Part shown: in pieces, positions 52,967-63,099 of the stretch | Layout: every line of letters starts with the position of its first letter | Position numbering within the stretch: the first letter of the stretch is position 1 | DNA from: Pseudomonas gingeri | GTDB taxonomy: Bacteria > Pseudomonadota > Gammaproteobacteria > Pseudomonadales > Pseudomonadaceae | NCBI RefSeq assembly: GCF_013386115.1 | Contig: NZ_JACAOR010000001.1 | Coordinates: 152,639-216,638, forward strand | Direction: 5' to 3' | Length of the DNA: 64,000 nucleotides | Program-made: the position numbers and the translations under genes | The notes under the pieces: model-generated | What the model was told of the DNA's origin: nothing | Databases searched by the model: none | Seen by the model: only the letters and a program-made list of their open reading frames with translations

Positions 52967-53521
52967 TCAGCGCCGCCCGGCCCAGTAGTCATGCAGTCCG
53001 CGTGCTGCCGGTTCGATCGCGGCAACGCGCTGGCGGTGCAGCGGCACATCGAAGTTGGCCGGCAGTTCGAAATTATCCTGTTCCGCGCAGAAACTGATCG
53101 CGTCCAGCCACTGTGCCTGGGCGGCCGGCAATTCGGGCCATTGGCTGACCCCGATGCCGCGCAGGTAGCCGAAGCACCACTCTTCGGCCAGGACCAGCGG
53201 TTGCCCCTGGTGTTCGGTTTCTTCGAAGCGGGCCTTGAAGGCTGCGGCATCTGTCGCCAGTTGGGTGGCCCGGGCATTCATGTGGCGCACGCTCAGGTCG
53301 ATGAACTGCTTGCACTCCTGTGGACTCTCCCAGGCCGGGTTCTGCCCACCCCAGATGGCCGGGAACCATTCGGCGATATCCACCCGGGTCGGGCCGGAGA
53401 CCAGCGCGGTGAGGTAGCCGTCGAGCTCGGAAGGATTGAGTACGCTGTGATCGTCGCCGTACTTGAGCAGGGTGTCCTCGATAAATTCGAAGTCGGCGTC
53501 GTTCAGTGGCAGGTCGTGCAT
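52967..53521 (-). CDS. YecA/UPF0149-family protein
   Basis: The 184-residue helical protein matches UPF0149: LDGYLTALVSGP near residue 33-44, EWFPAIWGG, and WCFGYLRGI near residue 115. The SEC-C metal tail found in longer members is absent. The function is unknown. It is convergent with the DUF1289 gene. Confidence 0.85.
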   Translation of the reverse strand: MHDLPLNDADFEFIEDTLLKYGDDHSVLNPSELDGYLTALVSGPTRVDIAEWFPAIWGGQNPAWESPQECKQFIDLSVRHMNARATQLATDAAAFKARFEETEHQGQPLVLAEEWCFGYLRGIGVSQWPELPAAQAQWLDAISFCAEQDNFELPANFDVPLHRQRVAAIEPAARGLHDYWAGRR

Positions 53522-53652
53522 GGGGCGTGTCCTTGGCGTGTCGGGCGCGGTAAAGCCGGCGCCGCGCTGGAAAAAGGCGCGCAGGATGGCGCTTTCGGCA
53601 GAATTTATCCAGCACCGCAGACCGGGACTTTACCGCTGAGGAGCGCCGCGGG

Positions 53653-54681
53653 TCAGCCGTAGGCTGTGCGGTAGGCGAAAATGCCCGGTATGCCGCCGGT
53701 CATGATGAATAGGATATTGCTGCCCGGCGAATGCTCGCCGTCGGCGACCGATTGCAGCAGTCCGGCCAATGCCTTGCCGCCATAAACCGGATCGACCAGC
53801 AAGCCTTCCCGGGTCGCCAGGGTCCGGGTTGCTGCCTGCATCGCCTGGGTCGGGGCGCCGTATGAGGCGCCTCTTTGCGAGTCATCGATATGAATCGCGT
53901 TGCGGGGCAGATCGGCATCGCTGTCGAGCAGTTCGAGCACCTGGCGGGTTTTCTCCAGGGTCGTCTCGCGCGATTGTTCCGCGGTACCCAGCACCGAGTA
54001 TCCCTTCACGCGGATCGGCGAAGCGGCGACGACAAGACCCGCCAGCAGACCGGCATGGGTGCCGCTGCTGCCGTTGGGGACAACGATCTGGTCAAACTCG
54101 ACCCCGAATGCATGGCTCTGCGCGAGCAGTTCGGCCGCGCCTGCGGCGTAGCCGAGACAGCCCACGGGGCTGGAGCCGCCGAGGGGCATGAGGAAGGGCT
54201 TTCTGCCTTGGCGCCGGAGTTGTTCGGCGAGTTCCCGGGCATGGGTTGCAGGTGTCGCTCCTGCGGGCAGAGGCTGGACAGTCGCGCCAAAGAGATCGTT
54301 CAGCAGCACGTTTCCATTGAGTTGGTAATCGTCGTCCCCGCGAACCTGGGAGGGGCTCAGGATCAGTACGCAATGCAGCCCATGGCGGGCGGCGACCGCC
54401 GCGGTGAGCCTGGCGTTATTGGATTGCGCTCCGCCCCAGGTGATCAGCGTGTCGGCGTCTTGCGCAAGCGCCTGTCCCAGCAGGAATTCGAGTTTGCGCA
54501 GCTTGTTGCCGCCACCGCCGAGGCCCATCAGGTCATCGCGTTTTACATAGAGATTGCAGCCCTTGAGCGCCGGCATCGCACTCAGCCGTGAAAGCTTCTG
54601 AATCGGGGTGGGGCCATCGAGCAGCGTCACGCGGGGGAAGGCGGACAAGGCCGATTGCAGAATATCGAGGGTACGCGCCAT
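53653..54681 (-). CDS. D-cysteine desulfhydrase / ACC-deaminase family PLP enzyme
   Basis: The 342-residue PLP enzyme of fold type II has the lysine in GGGGNKLRKLEFLL (K60 approximately), which forms the Schiff base, then GGAQSNNARLTAA and the phosphate-cup region NGSSGTHAG. The opening GPTPIQKLSRLS is typical of D-cysteine desulfhydrase (DcyD) and 1-aminocyclopropane-1-carboxylate deaminase. The family reaction is release of sulfide and ammonia with pyruvate, or ring opening to 2-oxobutyrate; residues that discriminate the two cannot be judged safely by eye. It is divergent from the symporter operon. Confidence 0.85.
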   Translation of the reverse strand: MARTLDILQSALSAFPRVTLLDGPTPIQKLSRLSAMPALKGCNLYVKRDDLMGLGGGGNKLRKLEFLLGQALAQDADTLITWGGAQSNNARLTAAVAARHGLHCVLILSPSQVRGDDDYQLNGNVLLNDLFGATVQPLPAGATPATHARELAEQLRRQGRKPFLMPLGGSSPVGCLGYAAGAAELLAQSHAFGVEFDQIVVPNGSSGTHAGLLAGLVVAASPIRVKGYSVLGTAEQSRETTLEKTRQVLELLDSDADLPRNAIHIDDSQRGASYGAPTQAMQAATRTLATREGLLVDPVYGGKALAGLLQSVADGEHSPGSNILFIMTGGIPGIFAYRTAYG

Positions 54682-54989
54682 GCAGATCTACCTCATGAAT
54701 AAAACGGTCACCGCAACAGCGCAGGCGTTTTCATGGGCAAATTATATTGATGGCTGGAATCTGGATAAATGTTGGTACTGAAACATGAGTTGATACTTGG
54801 TGTAAGCAATCACGGAACTTTAAAGTTCTGTTTCACTGAAAACGATCAAAGCCATCATGAATAATCATTTTACATGATTTGCCGCCGGGTCCTATGTTGA
54901 GCGGGCAGATAAACCGTAGCCAGTGGCGGATCGAGTCATCGAGTCCGAGGCTGCGGAACAATAACTTCCCACAGCACCCCGGAGTCAAC
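54682..54989. promoter_or_regulatory. Divergent promoter region with perfect 14-base palindrome
   Basis: These 308 bases separate the PLP enzyme (minus) from the symporter operon (plus). A perfect palindrome GAACTTTAAAGTTC lies at 54815-54828. The shared operator/promoter block follows at 54863-54898, leaving a leader of about 85 bases before the GTG at 54990. No gene is seen. Confidence 0.6.
54863..54898 (+). promoter_or_regulatory. Operator and promoter block, copy 1 (symporter operon)
   Basis: AATCAT-TTTAC-ATGATT is an inverted repeat (54863-54879) that overlaps a -35 box TTTACA. An 18-base spacer leads to the -10 box TATGTT (54893-54898). An almost identical block precedes the mmsA-like gene at 60257-60290, where the spacer is 17. 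The match strongly suggests a common regulator, perhaps the LysR protein encoded between them. Confidence 0.65.
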
Positions 54990-55304
54990 GTGAATATCCA
55001 GACTGAATCAATAAGAATTCGGAACCACCCTCGTTACAAGGATTTGGTATCACGGCGGCGAAAGTTCCTGGTTTCTCTCACGACGGCCACGCTCGTCCCT
55101 TTTTGTCTGTTCATCCTCGTGGCGGCTTTTATGCCACAACTTCTCGCAAGGAAGATTTCCGCCACCAGCATCATCAACATTGGTTGGCCGCTCGGATTGG
55201 CGTTTATCGTGGGGGCCTGGTTGCTGACAGGCCTCTATATCCTGCGGGCCAATGGCGAGTTCGACGAGCTGACCGCCGAGATTCGCCAGGGAGCCGAGCA
55301 ATGA
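54990..55304 (+). CDS. DUF485 membrane protein (YjcH-like)
   Basis: The 104-residue protein has two transmembrane segments (about 30-52 and 65-87) with the family pattern [18 protein letters not shown] before helix 1. DUF485 genes almost always precede ActP-type symporters and probably encode an accessory subunit. The start is GTG at 54990 with GGAG five bases upstream; the upstream open frame runs into the promoter. Its stop overlaps the symporter ATG. Confidence 0.88.
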   Translation: MNIQTESIRIRNHPRYKDLVSRRRKFLVSLTTATLVPFCLFILVAAFMPQLLARKISATSIINIGWPLGLAFIVGAWLLTGLYILRANGEFDELTAEIRQGAEQ

Positions 55305-56971
55305 GCCGCCTCTTGCAGTCTCTGGGCCTGATGAGCTTTCTGTGCGCGGCGGGCAGTGCCCATGCGGCGGACGCGTTGCAGGGCGTCGACAGGCAGCCGG
55401 TCAACCTCACCGCCATTGCGATGTTCCTGGTCTTCGTCGTCGCGACGCTGGGGATCACCTACTGGGCGTCAACCAAGACCCGGTCCATGGATGACTTCTA
55501 TAACGCCGGTGGCGGCATCACCGGGTTCCAGAACGGCCTGGCGCTGGCCGGTGACTACATGTCGGCGGCGGCGTTGCTGGGGGTCACCAGCATGATCTAC
55601 TTCAACGGCTTTGATGGTCTGATCTACTCCATCAGTTTCTTCGTGGCCTGGCCGCTGCTGCTGTTTCTGTTTGCCGAGCGCATCAGGAACCTGGGGCGCA
55701 TCACCATTGCCGACATTGCCTCCTTCCGGCTGGATCAGCGACGCATCCGCACGTTGACGGCCTTTGGTTCGCTGACCGTGGTGTGCTTTTACCTGGTGGT
55801 GCAGATGGTCGGGGCCGGGCAATTGATCCAGTTGCTCTTCGGTCTTCCCTATCACTATGCGGTCATCGCCGTCGGCTTGCTGATGGCGGTGTACGTCACC
55901 TTTGGCGGCATGGTCGCCACCACCTGGGTGCAGATCGTCAAGGCCGGGCTGCTGCTGTTGGGCGGGGTCGTGCTGGCGGGCCTGGCGTTGAGCCGGTTCG
56001 GATTTTCCCTGGAAACGCTGTTCCAGCAAGCTGTTGCCGCTCATCGCGAGGGGGAGCACATCCTGTTGCCCAGCAAACTGGTCGCGGATCCCCTCGCGCT
56101 TGTTTCCCTGGCGGTCGGACTGGTCTTCGGCACCGCCGGCCTGCCGCATATCCTCATGCGTTTCTTCACCGTTCCGGATGCCAAGGAGGCCCGCAAGTCG
56201 GTGTTTGTCGCCACGGGTTTCATCGGTTTCTTCTACGTGATCGTGGCGTTGCTGGGGTTGTCTGCCATCGTGATCGTCGGCCAGGATCCGGCTTTCTTCG
56301 AGAACGGCAACCTGGCCGGGAAACTCATCGGCGGCGGAAACATGCCGGTGATGCACCTGGCCAGGGCGGTGGGGGGCGACCTGCTGCTCGGTTTCATCTC
56401 TGCCGTGGCCTTCGCCACGATCCTGGCGGTGGTGTCCGGGCTCACGATGGCCGGCACTTCGGCGATCTCCCACGACCTGTATGTCATGGTGTTCAAGAAC
56501 AACCGCGCGGATGCCGTCGATGAACGACGCGTTTCGCGGATCGCCTCCGTGTGCATCGGCATCGTTGCGGTGGTGCTGGGCATCGTGTTCAAGGACCAGA
56601 ATATCGCCTTCCTGGTCGCCCTGACCTTTGGGGTGGCGGCGTCGGTCAACTTCCCGATCCTGGTGCTTTCGATGTATTGGCGGGGCCTGACGACGCGTGG
56701 TGCGCTGATGGGCGGATTGGCCGGCCTGGTGAGCGCGGTCGGGCTGGTGATCCTGTCTCCGGCGGTCTGGGTCAAGGTGCTGGGCAATCCCACGGCGATC
56801 TTCCCCTTCGACTATCCCGCGATCATTTCCATGAACGTCGCGTTCTTCTTCACCTGGTTCGGCTCGGTCACCGATCGCAGTGCCGGGGCCGTCATCGAGC
56901 GGGGGCTGTTCGACGATCAGGTGGTTCGCGCCCAGACCGGCATCGGCGCAACCAGGGCAGTCAGCCACTAA
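55301..56971 (+). CDS. ActP-like sodium:solute symporter (monocarboxylate)
   Basis: The 556-residue protein has a signal-like first helix (AHA near residue 22) and about thirteen helices of the SSS family. Typical ActP landmarks are [37 protein letters not shown], and [20 protein letters not shown]. ActP carries acetate and similar short acids. Here the downstream enzymes suggest a C3 nitro or oxo acid, though acetate, glycolate or propionate remain possible. It overlaps the DUF485 gene (ATGA). Confidence 0.9.
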   Translation: MSRLLQSLGLMSFLCAAGSAHAADALQGVDRQPVNLTAIAMFLVFVVATLGITYWASTKTRSMDDFYNAGGGITGFQNGLALAGDYMSAAALLGVTSMIYFNGFDGLIYSISFFVAWPLLLFLFAERIRNLGRITIADIASFRLDQRRIRTLTAFGSLTVVCFYLVVQMVGAGQLIQLLFGLPYHYAVIAVGLLMAVYVTFGGMVATTWVQIVKAGLLLLGGVVLAGLALSRFGFSLETLFQQAVAAHREGEHILLPSKLVADPLALVSLAVGLVFGTAGLPHILMRFFTVPDAKEARKSVFVATGFIGFFYVIVALLGLSAIVIVGQDPAFFENGNLAGKLIGGGNMPVMHLARAVGGDLLLGFISAVAFATILAVVSGLTMAGTSAISHDLYVMVFKNNRADAVDERRVSRIASVCIGIVAVVLGIVFKDQNIAFLVALTFGVAASVNFPILVLSMYWRGLTTRGALMGGLAGLVSAVGLVILSPAVWVKVLGNPTAIFPFDYPAIISMNVAFFFTWFGSVTDRSAGAVIERGLFDDQVVRAQTGIGATRAVSH

Positions 56972-57048
56972 GGCACGGACCAGGCGGTTTGTGCCGTTAT
57001 CCGGACCGCCTGTGGGTTATCCATACAACTGACAATAAGGAGTCGGTC

Positions 57049-57603
57049 ATGCAATTGCGCGACAATGGCCTGAGGTTTTCGCCCATTACAATCGTTCTGC
57101 ACTGGGTGGTGGCGGTAGCGCTGCTGTTGATCCTGTGCCTGGGCCTGACTATTTCCCGGGTATCCGACAGTGCGCTGCAAGTGGAACTTGTCCGGGTTCA
57201 GAACCTGCTGGGCCTGGTTCTTTTCCTGGTATCGCTCTATCGCTTCTGGGCCAGAATCACGTCCTATCATCCTCTGCCCACGGGTACACCCAATCCCATC
57301 GAGTTGATCATCAGTCGATCGGTGGCCGTCGCGTTGGCCCTGGCGATGGTGTTGTTGCCGATCGCCGTCTGGGCAAGTCGATCAGCGGCGGGAGAAGTGG
57401 TCGGTTTGCCTGGCGGCTTCTCGATTCCAGCACTTATTCCCGTCAATGAAGAAGTCAGGCATGTCATCGATGTGCTCTTCAATATCGGCGCGTCGGCGTT
57501 TCTTGCGGGCCTGGCATTGCATGTCTTCGGCGCGGTCAAGAATCACATCCAGCTGAAAAACAATACGCTGAAGCGGATGCTTGGAAAAAAGGTGGAGTTG
57601 TGA
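57049..57603 (+). CDS. Cytochrome b561-family membrane protein
   Basis: The 184-residue four-helix protein has the opener RFSPITIVLHWVVAVAL with a heme-ligand histidine (H18), and later histidines in EEVRHVIDV and LALHVFGAVKNH. Bacterial b561 (CybB) oxidises superoxide at the periplasmic face and reduces ubiquinone. AAGGAG lies six bases before the ATG at 57049. It sits between the symporter and nitronate monooxygenase genes; nitronate oxidation can release superoxide, which would fit. Confidence 0.88.
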   Translation: MQLRDNGLRFSPITIVLHWVVAVALLLILCLGLTISRVSDSALQVELVRVQNLLGLVLFLVSLYRFWARITSYHPLPTGTPNPIELIISRSVAVALALAMVLLPIAVWASRSAAGEVVGLPGGFSIPALIPVNEEVRHVIDVLFNIGASAFLAGLALHVFGAVKNHIQLKNNTLKRMLGKKVEL

Positions 57604-57606
57604 ATC

Positions 57607-58584
57607 ATGAATAAAGTCGACTTTGATTTTTCCGGCAATGCAGTCACCCAACTCTGCGGCGTTCGTTATCCGATCTTTCTCGGTGGCATGGCGGCTATTT
57701 CCGGCCCCGAACTGGTTGCCGCGGTGGCGAATGCCGGCGGGATGGGGGTTCTTGGCGGACTCAGGCTGGCGCCATCGGTCCTGCGTCGCTGGATCCATGA
57801 GACACGCGCACTGACCGACCGGCCTTTTGGCGTCAATCTCGTCCCGCAGTTTGGTGGCCCCGACGTATTCGAAGCGCAGTTCCAGGTGCTCCTGCAGGAA
57901 AGGCCCCGGCTGCTGTCGCTGTTTTATGCCGAGGACTACGCTGCCGATATGATCCCCCGGGCGAAGGCCGCCGGCATGCGGGTGATGGTGCAGGTGGGCT
58001 CGATAGCGCTGGCCAGGCAGGCCATCGAGCAAGGGGCTGACATCATCGTGGCACAGGGCAGCGAAAGCGGCGGGCACCTGAATCGGGGCACGGTCGGGAT
58101 CATGTCGCTGTTGCCGGCGCTGGTTGCCGTCGCGCAGGGGCGGCCGGTACTGGCCGCCGGGGGGATCGTCACCGGCGAGGATGTCCGCGCCATGCTCTCG
58201 CTGGGCGCGGCGGGGGTTGTCGTCGGCACGGCTTTTGTCGCCTGTAACGAGTCCAATGCCCATGAGCTCTACAAGCAGAAGATTGTCGAGGCGACCGCGG
58301 ATGATACCGAGTACCGCACCGGCTATTCCTTTGGCTGGACGTACGGGACACCGCACCGGGTCATTGCCAATCGTGACAAATGGAATCCGTTGCGCCTGAT
58401 GGGCGGGGGCGCCCGCAAGATCGATCCGCCACGCATGGCCAGGAAGCTATCGCTGTATGCCGGCCAGGGGGTGGGGAAAATCCATCGTGTCGGGCCGGCG
58501 GCGGATCGCATGGCCGTGCTGGTCGAGGGGCTGGCGCCCGCTGATCAGGCGCCGGTCAGGCTTACTGAATCGTTGGCCGGTTGA
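57607..58584 (+). CDS. Nitronate monooxygenase family flavoprotein
   Basis: The 325-residue FMN TIM-barrel protein matches the nitronate monooxygenase (2-nitropropane dioxygenase) family. Its landmarks are RYPIFLGGMAAISGPELVAAVANAGG, RPFGVNL, and QGSESGGH with the catalytic-type His157, then GGIVTGEDV and GAAGVVVGTAF. Class I members oxidise propionate 3-nitronate to malonate semialdehyde. Some family members are enoyl-ACP reductases (FabK) or other flavoenzymes, so activity needs testing. It starts three bases after the b561 stop. Its 3' end overlaps the convergent LysR gene by 23 bases. Confidence 0.85.
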   Translation: MNKVDFDFSGNAVTQLCGVRYPIFLGGMAAISGPELVAAVANAGGMGVLGGLRLAPSVLRRWIHETRALTDRPFGVNLVPQFGGPDVFEAQFQVLLQERPRLLSLFYAEDYAADMIPRAKAAGMRVMVQVGSIALARQAIEQGADIIVAQGSESGGHLNRGTVGIMSLLPALVAVAQGRPVLAAGGIVTGEDVRAMLSLGAAGVVVGTAFVACNESNAHELYKQKIVEATADDTEYRTGYSFGWTYGTPHRVIANRDKWNPLRLMGGGARKIDPPRMARKLSLYAGQGVGKIHRVGPAADRMAVLVEGLAPADQAPVRLTESLAG

Positions 58585-59449
58585 TGTGCTCCTGCGCCAG
58601 TTCGATAAAGGCGCTCAGGGCAGAGGTGAGCATGGTATCGCTGCGACGGATGAAGACCGTCGAGACGTTGGCGAATTCGGCCGGCAGCGTGTGGCAGTGA
58701 ATGGCATGCCGCACGCTGCAGCTCTCGGCGATGGCCCTGGGCAGGAGGGTCACGCCCATGCCCGCCGCCACGCATGAGAGGATGCCGTCGAGTGTGCCCA
58801 GCTCCATGATCTGGTTGGGCACCAGGCCGACCTGATAGAACCAGTTCTCCAGGGTCGAGCGATAGAAACAGCCGGTGCGGAAAACCAGCACGGTTTGCTG
58901 GGGCATCTGTTCGATCAGCGTTGCCAGCGAGTCGAAGTGGCTGCTACTGACCAGCACCAGTTCCTCTTCGAATGCGACGTCCTGTGCCAGGGCCGAATTC
59001 TGGTGGAACCCGCCAACGAAAGCGCCGTCGAGCCGATGGGTCTCGATGGCCTTGATCAGCTCGGCGGTTGTGCCGGTCAGCAGGGAAAGCCGTACCTCGG
59101 GAAAACGCTCGCGGTAGCGGGTCAGGACTTGCGGCAGGCGGATCGCCGCGGTGGTCTCCATCGATCCCAGTCGCAGCATTCCGCTCGGCACGCCGGTATC
59201 CATCAGGGCGCTGCGACTTTCATCCGTGAGTTGCAATATGCGTCGGGCATAACCGAGGAATGTTTCACCGGCTGAAGTCAGGACTACACCACTTTTCTTG
59301 CGAATGAACAGATCCCGATTAAGTTCGGTTTCAAGTTCTTTCACCCGCATGGTGACATTGGACTGGACGGTATTCACGTTGATTGCCGCCGCGGTAAAAC
59401 TGCCAAGCTCCGCAACCGCACAGAAAATCTTCAGCTGGCGCATTTCCAT
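58562..59449 (-). CDS. LysR-family transcriptional regulator of the nitronate/MOSC region
   Basis: The 295-residue protein has the LysR winged helix (QLKIFCAVAELGSFTAAA, then QSNVTMRVKELETELNRDLFIR). The effector domain starts near residue 90. I take ATG 59449, with AGGTG nine bases upstream. It converges on the nitronate monooxygenase gene (3' overlap) and diverges from the MOSC gene. Two inverted repeats lie in the gap. In P. aeruginosa a LysR regulator next to a nitronate monooxygenase gene (NmoR/NmoA) controls it, which makes the same role plausible here. Confidence 0.9.
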   Translation of the reverse strand: MEMRQLKIFCAVAELGSFTAAAINVNTVQSNVTMRVKELETELNRDLFIRKKSGVVLTSAGETFLGYARRILQLTDESRSALMDTGVPSGMLRLGSMETTAAIRLPQVLTRYRERFPEVRLSLLTGTTAELIKAIETHRLDGAFVGGFHQNSALAQDVAFEEELVLVSSSHFDSLATLIEQMPQQTVLVFRTGCFYRSTLENWFYQVGLVPNQIMELGTLDGILSCVAAGMGVTLLPRAIAESCSVRHAIHCHTLPAEFANVSTVFIRRSDTMLTSALSAFIELAQEHINRPTIQ

Positions 59450-59473
59450 AAGTAATGTCACCTATTATTAGAA

Positions 59474-59516
59474 GTGATGGATGTCATCACTATCCATCAA
59501 TTTACTAGATTGATGG
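59474..59516. promoter_or_regulatory. Two inverted repeats in the LysR-MOSC gap
   Basis: GTGATG / CATCAC (59474-59479 and 59485-59490, spacer five) and CCATCAAT / ATTGATGG (59494-59501 and 59509-59516, spacer seven) lie between the divergent LysR and MOSC genes. The second has the T-N11-A geometry of LysR sites. They are probable binding sites of the adjacent LysR. Confidence 0.6.
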
Positions 59517-59563
59517 TGATTAGTAAAGTGCCGGAAAACAGGGGCGAGGCGGGCAGTTAAAAG

Positions 59564-60238
59564 ATGAAACTGACTTCGAAAATCGAAAGTATCTTTGCCG
59601 GCGGAACAGGGACTTTACAGCCCGAAGGGCAGCGCAGCGGAATCTTCAAACGAAGAGTGACGGGCCCGGTCCGCGTGGATATCCAGGGCATCGTGGGTGA
59701 CGAGCACGCGGATACCCGGGTGCATGGCGGGCCGGAAAAGGCCGTTCATCAATATGCGATGGAAAACTATGCACGATTGGCACTGGCTTATCCGCAAAGT
59801 GTGGAGGAGTTGAATCCCGGCAGTCTGGGAGAAAACATCTGTGCGGTGGAACTGAGCGAAAGAAATGTGCATATCGGCGATGTTTTCCAGATGGGCGGTG
59901 CAGTCTTGCAGGTGTCGCAACCGCGCAGTCCGTGCTGGAAGATCAATCATCGTTTTGGCGTCGAACAGATGTCGATGTTTGTGGCCCATGAGCGAATTAC
60001 CGGCTGGTATTACCGGGTGCTCGAACCCGGGATTATCCGCGAAGGCGACGTGATCGAACTTGTGCAGCGGCAAACGGATCGGTTTTCCATCGACAGGTTC
60101 TGGGAAGTGCAACTGTCTCATCGGCCGCTGATAGAGGAGTTGCTGGCGTTGGCCGCGATTCCCGGGCTGGCCGGGGACTGGCAGCGACGGTTGGCCGAAA
60201 GGGCGAAATGGCTGGGCCAGAGACTTCATGATAAGTGA
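59564..60238 (+). CDS. MOSC-domain protein (YiiM-like)
   Basis: The 224-residue protein has a MOSC domain with the pattern DEHADTRVHGGPEKAVHQYAMENY early and QPRSPCWKINHRFG later; C124 is the conserved cysteine that may bind the molybdenum cofactor. A C-terminal 3-alpha domain follows. E. coli YiiM reduces N-hydroxylated substrates using this cofactor. The location between a LysR regulator of nitronate metabolism and mmsA suggests a role against nitrogenous by-products, but that is inference. Confidence 0.85.
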   Translation: MKLTSKIESIFAGGTGTLQPEGQRSGIFKRRVTGPVRVDIQGIVGDEHADTRVHGGPEKAVHQYAMENYARLALAYPQSVEELNPGSLGENICAVELSERNVHIGDVFQMGGAVLQVSQPRSPCWKINHRFGVEQMSMFVAHERITGWYYRVLEPGIIREGDVIELVQRQTDRFSIDRFWEVQLSHRPLIEELLALAAIPGLAGDWQRRLAERAKWLGQRLHDK

Positions 60239-60256
60239 TCGAATGGATCATTAATC

Positions 60257-60290
60257 ATCATTTTACATGATCTGGCGTGGCTCCTATGTT
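60257..60290 (+). promoter_or_regulatory. Operator and promoter block, copy 2 (mmsA-like gene)
   Basis: ATCAT-TTTAC-ATGAT (60257-60271) overlaps TTTACA, followed 17 bases later by TATGTT (60285-60290). It matches the block in front of the symporter operon at 54863-54898, including the TCC before the -10. The leader to the ATG at 60398 is about 100 bases. Confidence 0.65.
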
Positions 60291-60397
60291 GTCTTCGCGG
60301 GGCACTCCGACGAACCAGGTCGCCATTGACCGGGCGTTTCGCCGGAAGACCGCCTCGCTGTTTCCAACAAGAAACCACCACACAGGGGACTCCCGTC

Positions 60398-61915
<1,518 letters not shown>

Positions 61916-61933
61916 CCGGCTCGCCCGGACAGG

Positions 61934-62947
61934 CTACTGATTCAGCGGCTTGCGTCCGGAAACGAAGTGGCTGACATCGTTGAAGCCCGGCGTCGAGGCA
62001 TGCCCCGGCGTCACCAGCGAATCGATAAAGGCTTCATCCTCGGCGCTGATCTGTACCGCCAGCGCCTTGGTGTAGCTGTCCCACTGTGCTTCGGTGCGCG
62101 GACCGACAATCGCCGAGCTGACCGCCGCGTTGTTCAGGACCCAGGCGATGGCGAATTCGACAATGCCCACGCCGCGGTCCTGGGTGTATTGCTGGATCTG
62201 CTGGGCGATGCGCAGGGACTCCGGTCGCCATTCGGTTTCCAGGATCCGTTTGTCCTGGCGGCCGGCGCGGCTGTTGGCGTCCGGCGCGACATCCGGCGCG
62301 TACTTGCCGCTGAGCACGCCACGGGCCAGCGGGCTGTAGGGCACCACGCCGAGACCGTAGGCCGCGGCGGCGGTGATCTGTTCGGTCTCGGCCTGGCGGT
62401 TGACGATGTTGTACAGCGGCTGGCTGATCACCGGCCGGTCGACCCCGAGCCGTTCGGCCACGCGGATCACTTCGGCGATGCGCCAGCCGCGATAGTTCGA
62501 CAGGCCCCAATGGCGGATCTTGCCCTGGCGCAGCAGGTCGCCAATGGCCGATACGGTGACCTCCAGCGGGGTATTGTGGTCCTCGCGGTGCAGGTAGTAG
62601 ATATCCAGGTAATCGGTGCCGAGGCGGGTGAGGCTGGCCTCGATGGCATTGAAGATGTGCTTGCGGCTCAGGCCGCTGCGGTTCGGTACGCCATCCGCCG
62701 GGCCGATGGCGACCTTGGAGGCGATGATCCAGTCGTGCCGGTGGCGGGCCACCCCTTCACCGACGATTTCCTCCGAACGCCCGGCGTTGTAGACGTCGGC
62801 GGTGTCGATGAAATTGACGCCCTGGTCCCAGGCCTTGTCGATGATCCGCAGGGAGGTTTCGGTATCGGTCTGTTCGCCGAACATCATGCTGCCCAGGGTC
62901 AGCGTGGAAACCTTGAGCCCGGACTGGCCGAGGGTGCGATAACTCAT
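61934..62947 (-). CDS. Aldo/keto reductase
   Basis: The 337-residue TIM-barrel oxidoreductase has the family opening YRTLGQSGLKVSTLTLGSMMFG, the catalytic DTADVY (Asp and Tyr), the lysine in IASKVAIG, and the YYLHREDHNTP segment with His. NADPH-binding SAIVGPRTEAQ lies near the C-terminus. The substrate is unknown. It is convergent with mmsA (18-base gap) and starts at ATG 62947. Confidence 0.9.
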   Translation of the reverse strand: MSYRTLGQSGLKVSTLTLGSMMFGEQTDTETSLRIIDKAWDQGVNFIDTADVYNAGRSEEIVGEGVARHRHDWIIASKVAIGPADGVPNRSGLSRKHIFNAIEASLTRLGTDYLDIYYLHREDHNTPLEVTVSAIGDLLRQGKIRHWGLSNYRGWRIAEVIRVAERLGVDRPVISQPLYNIVNRQAETEQITAAAAYGLGVVPYSPLARGVLSGKYAPDVAPDANSRAGRQDKRILETEWRPESLRIAQQIQQYTQDRGVGIVEFAIAWVLNNAAVSSAIVGPRTEAQWDSYTKALAVQISAEDEAFIDSLVTPGHASTPGFNDVSHFVSGRKPLNQ

Positions 62948-63099
62948 GATTGTCGTCCTTTTGCGCTGACGGAAAAGTCTCAATCAGATACCAGAAGCCC
63001 GTCGCCGGGCAATCCCTCAATTATCTTGCCAATATCTGACGGTGTGTGGACCTGATAACGGGCGATGCCGGTTACCAGGTCCTTTTCATGGCGTGGGGA

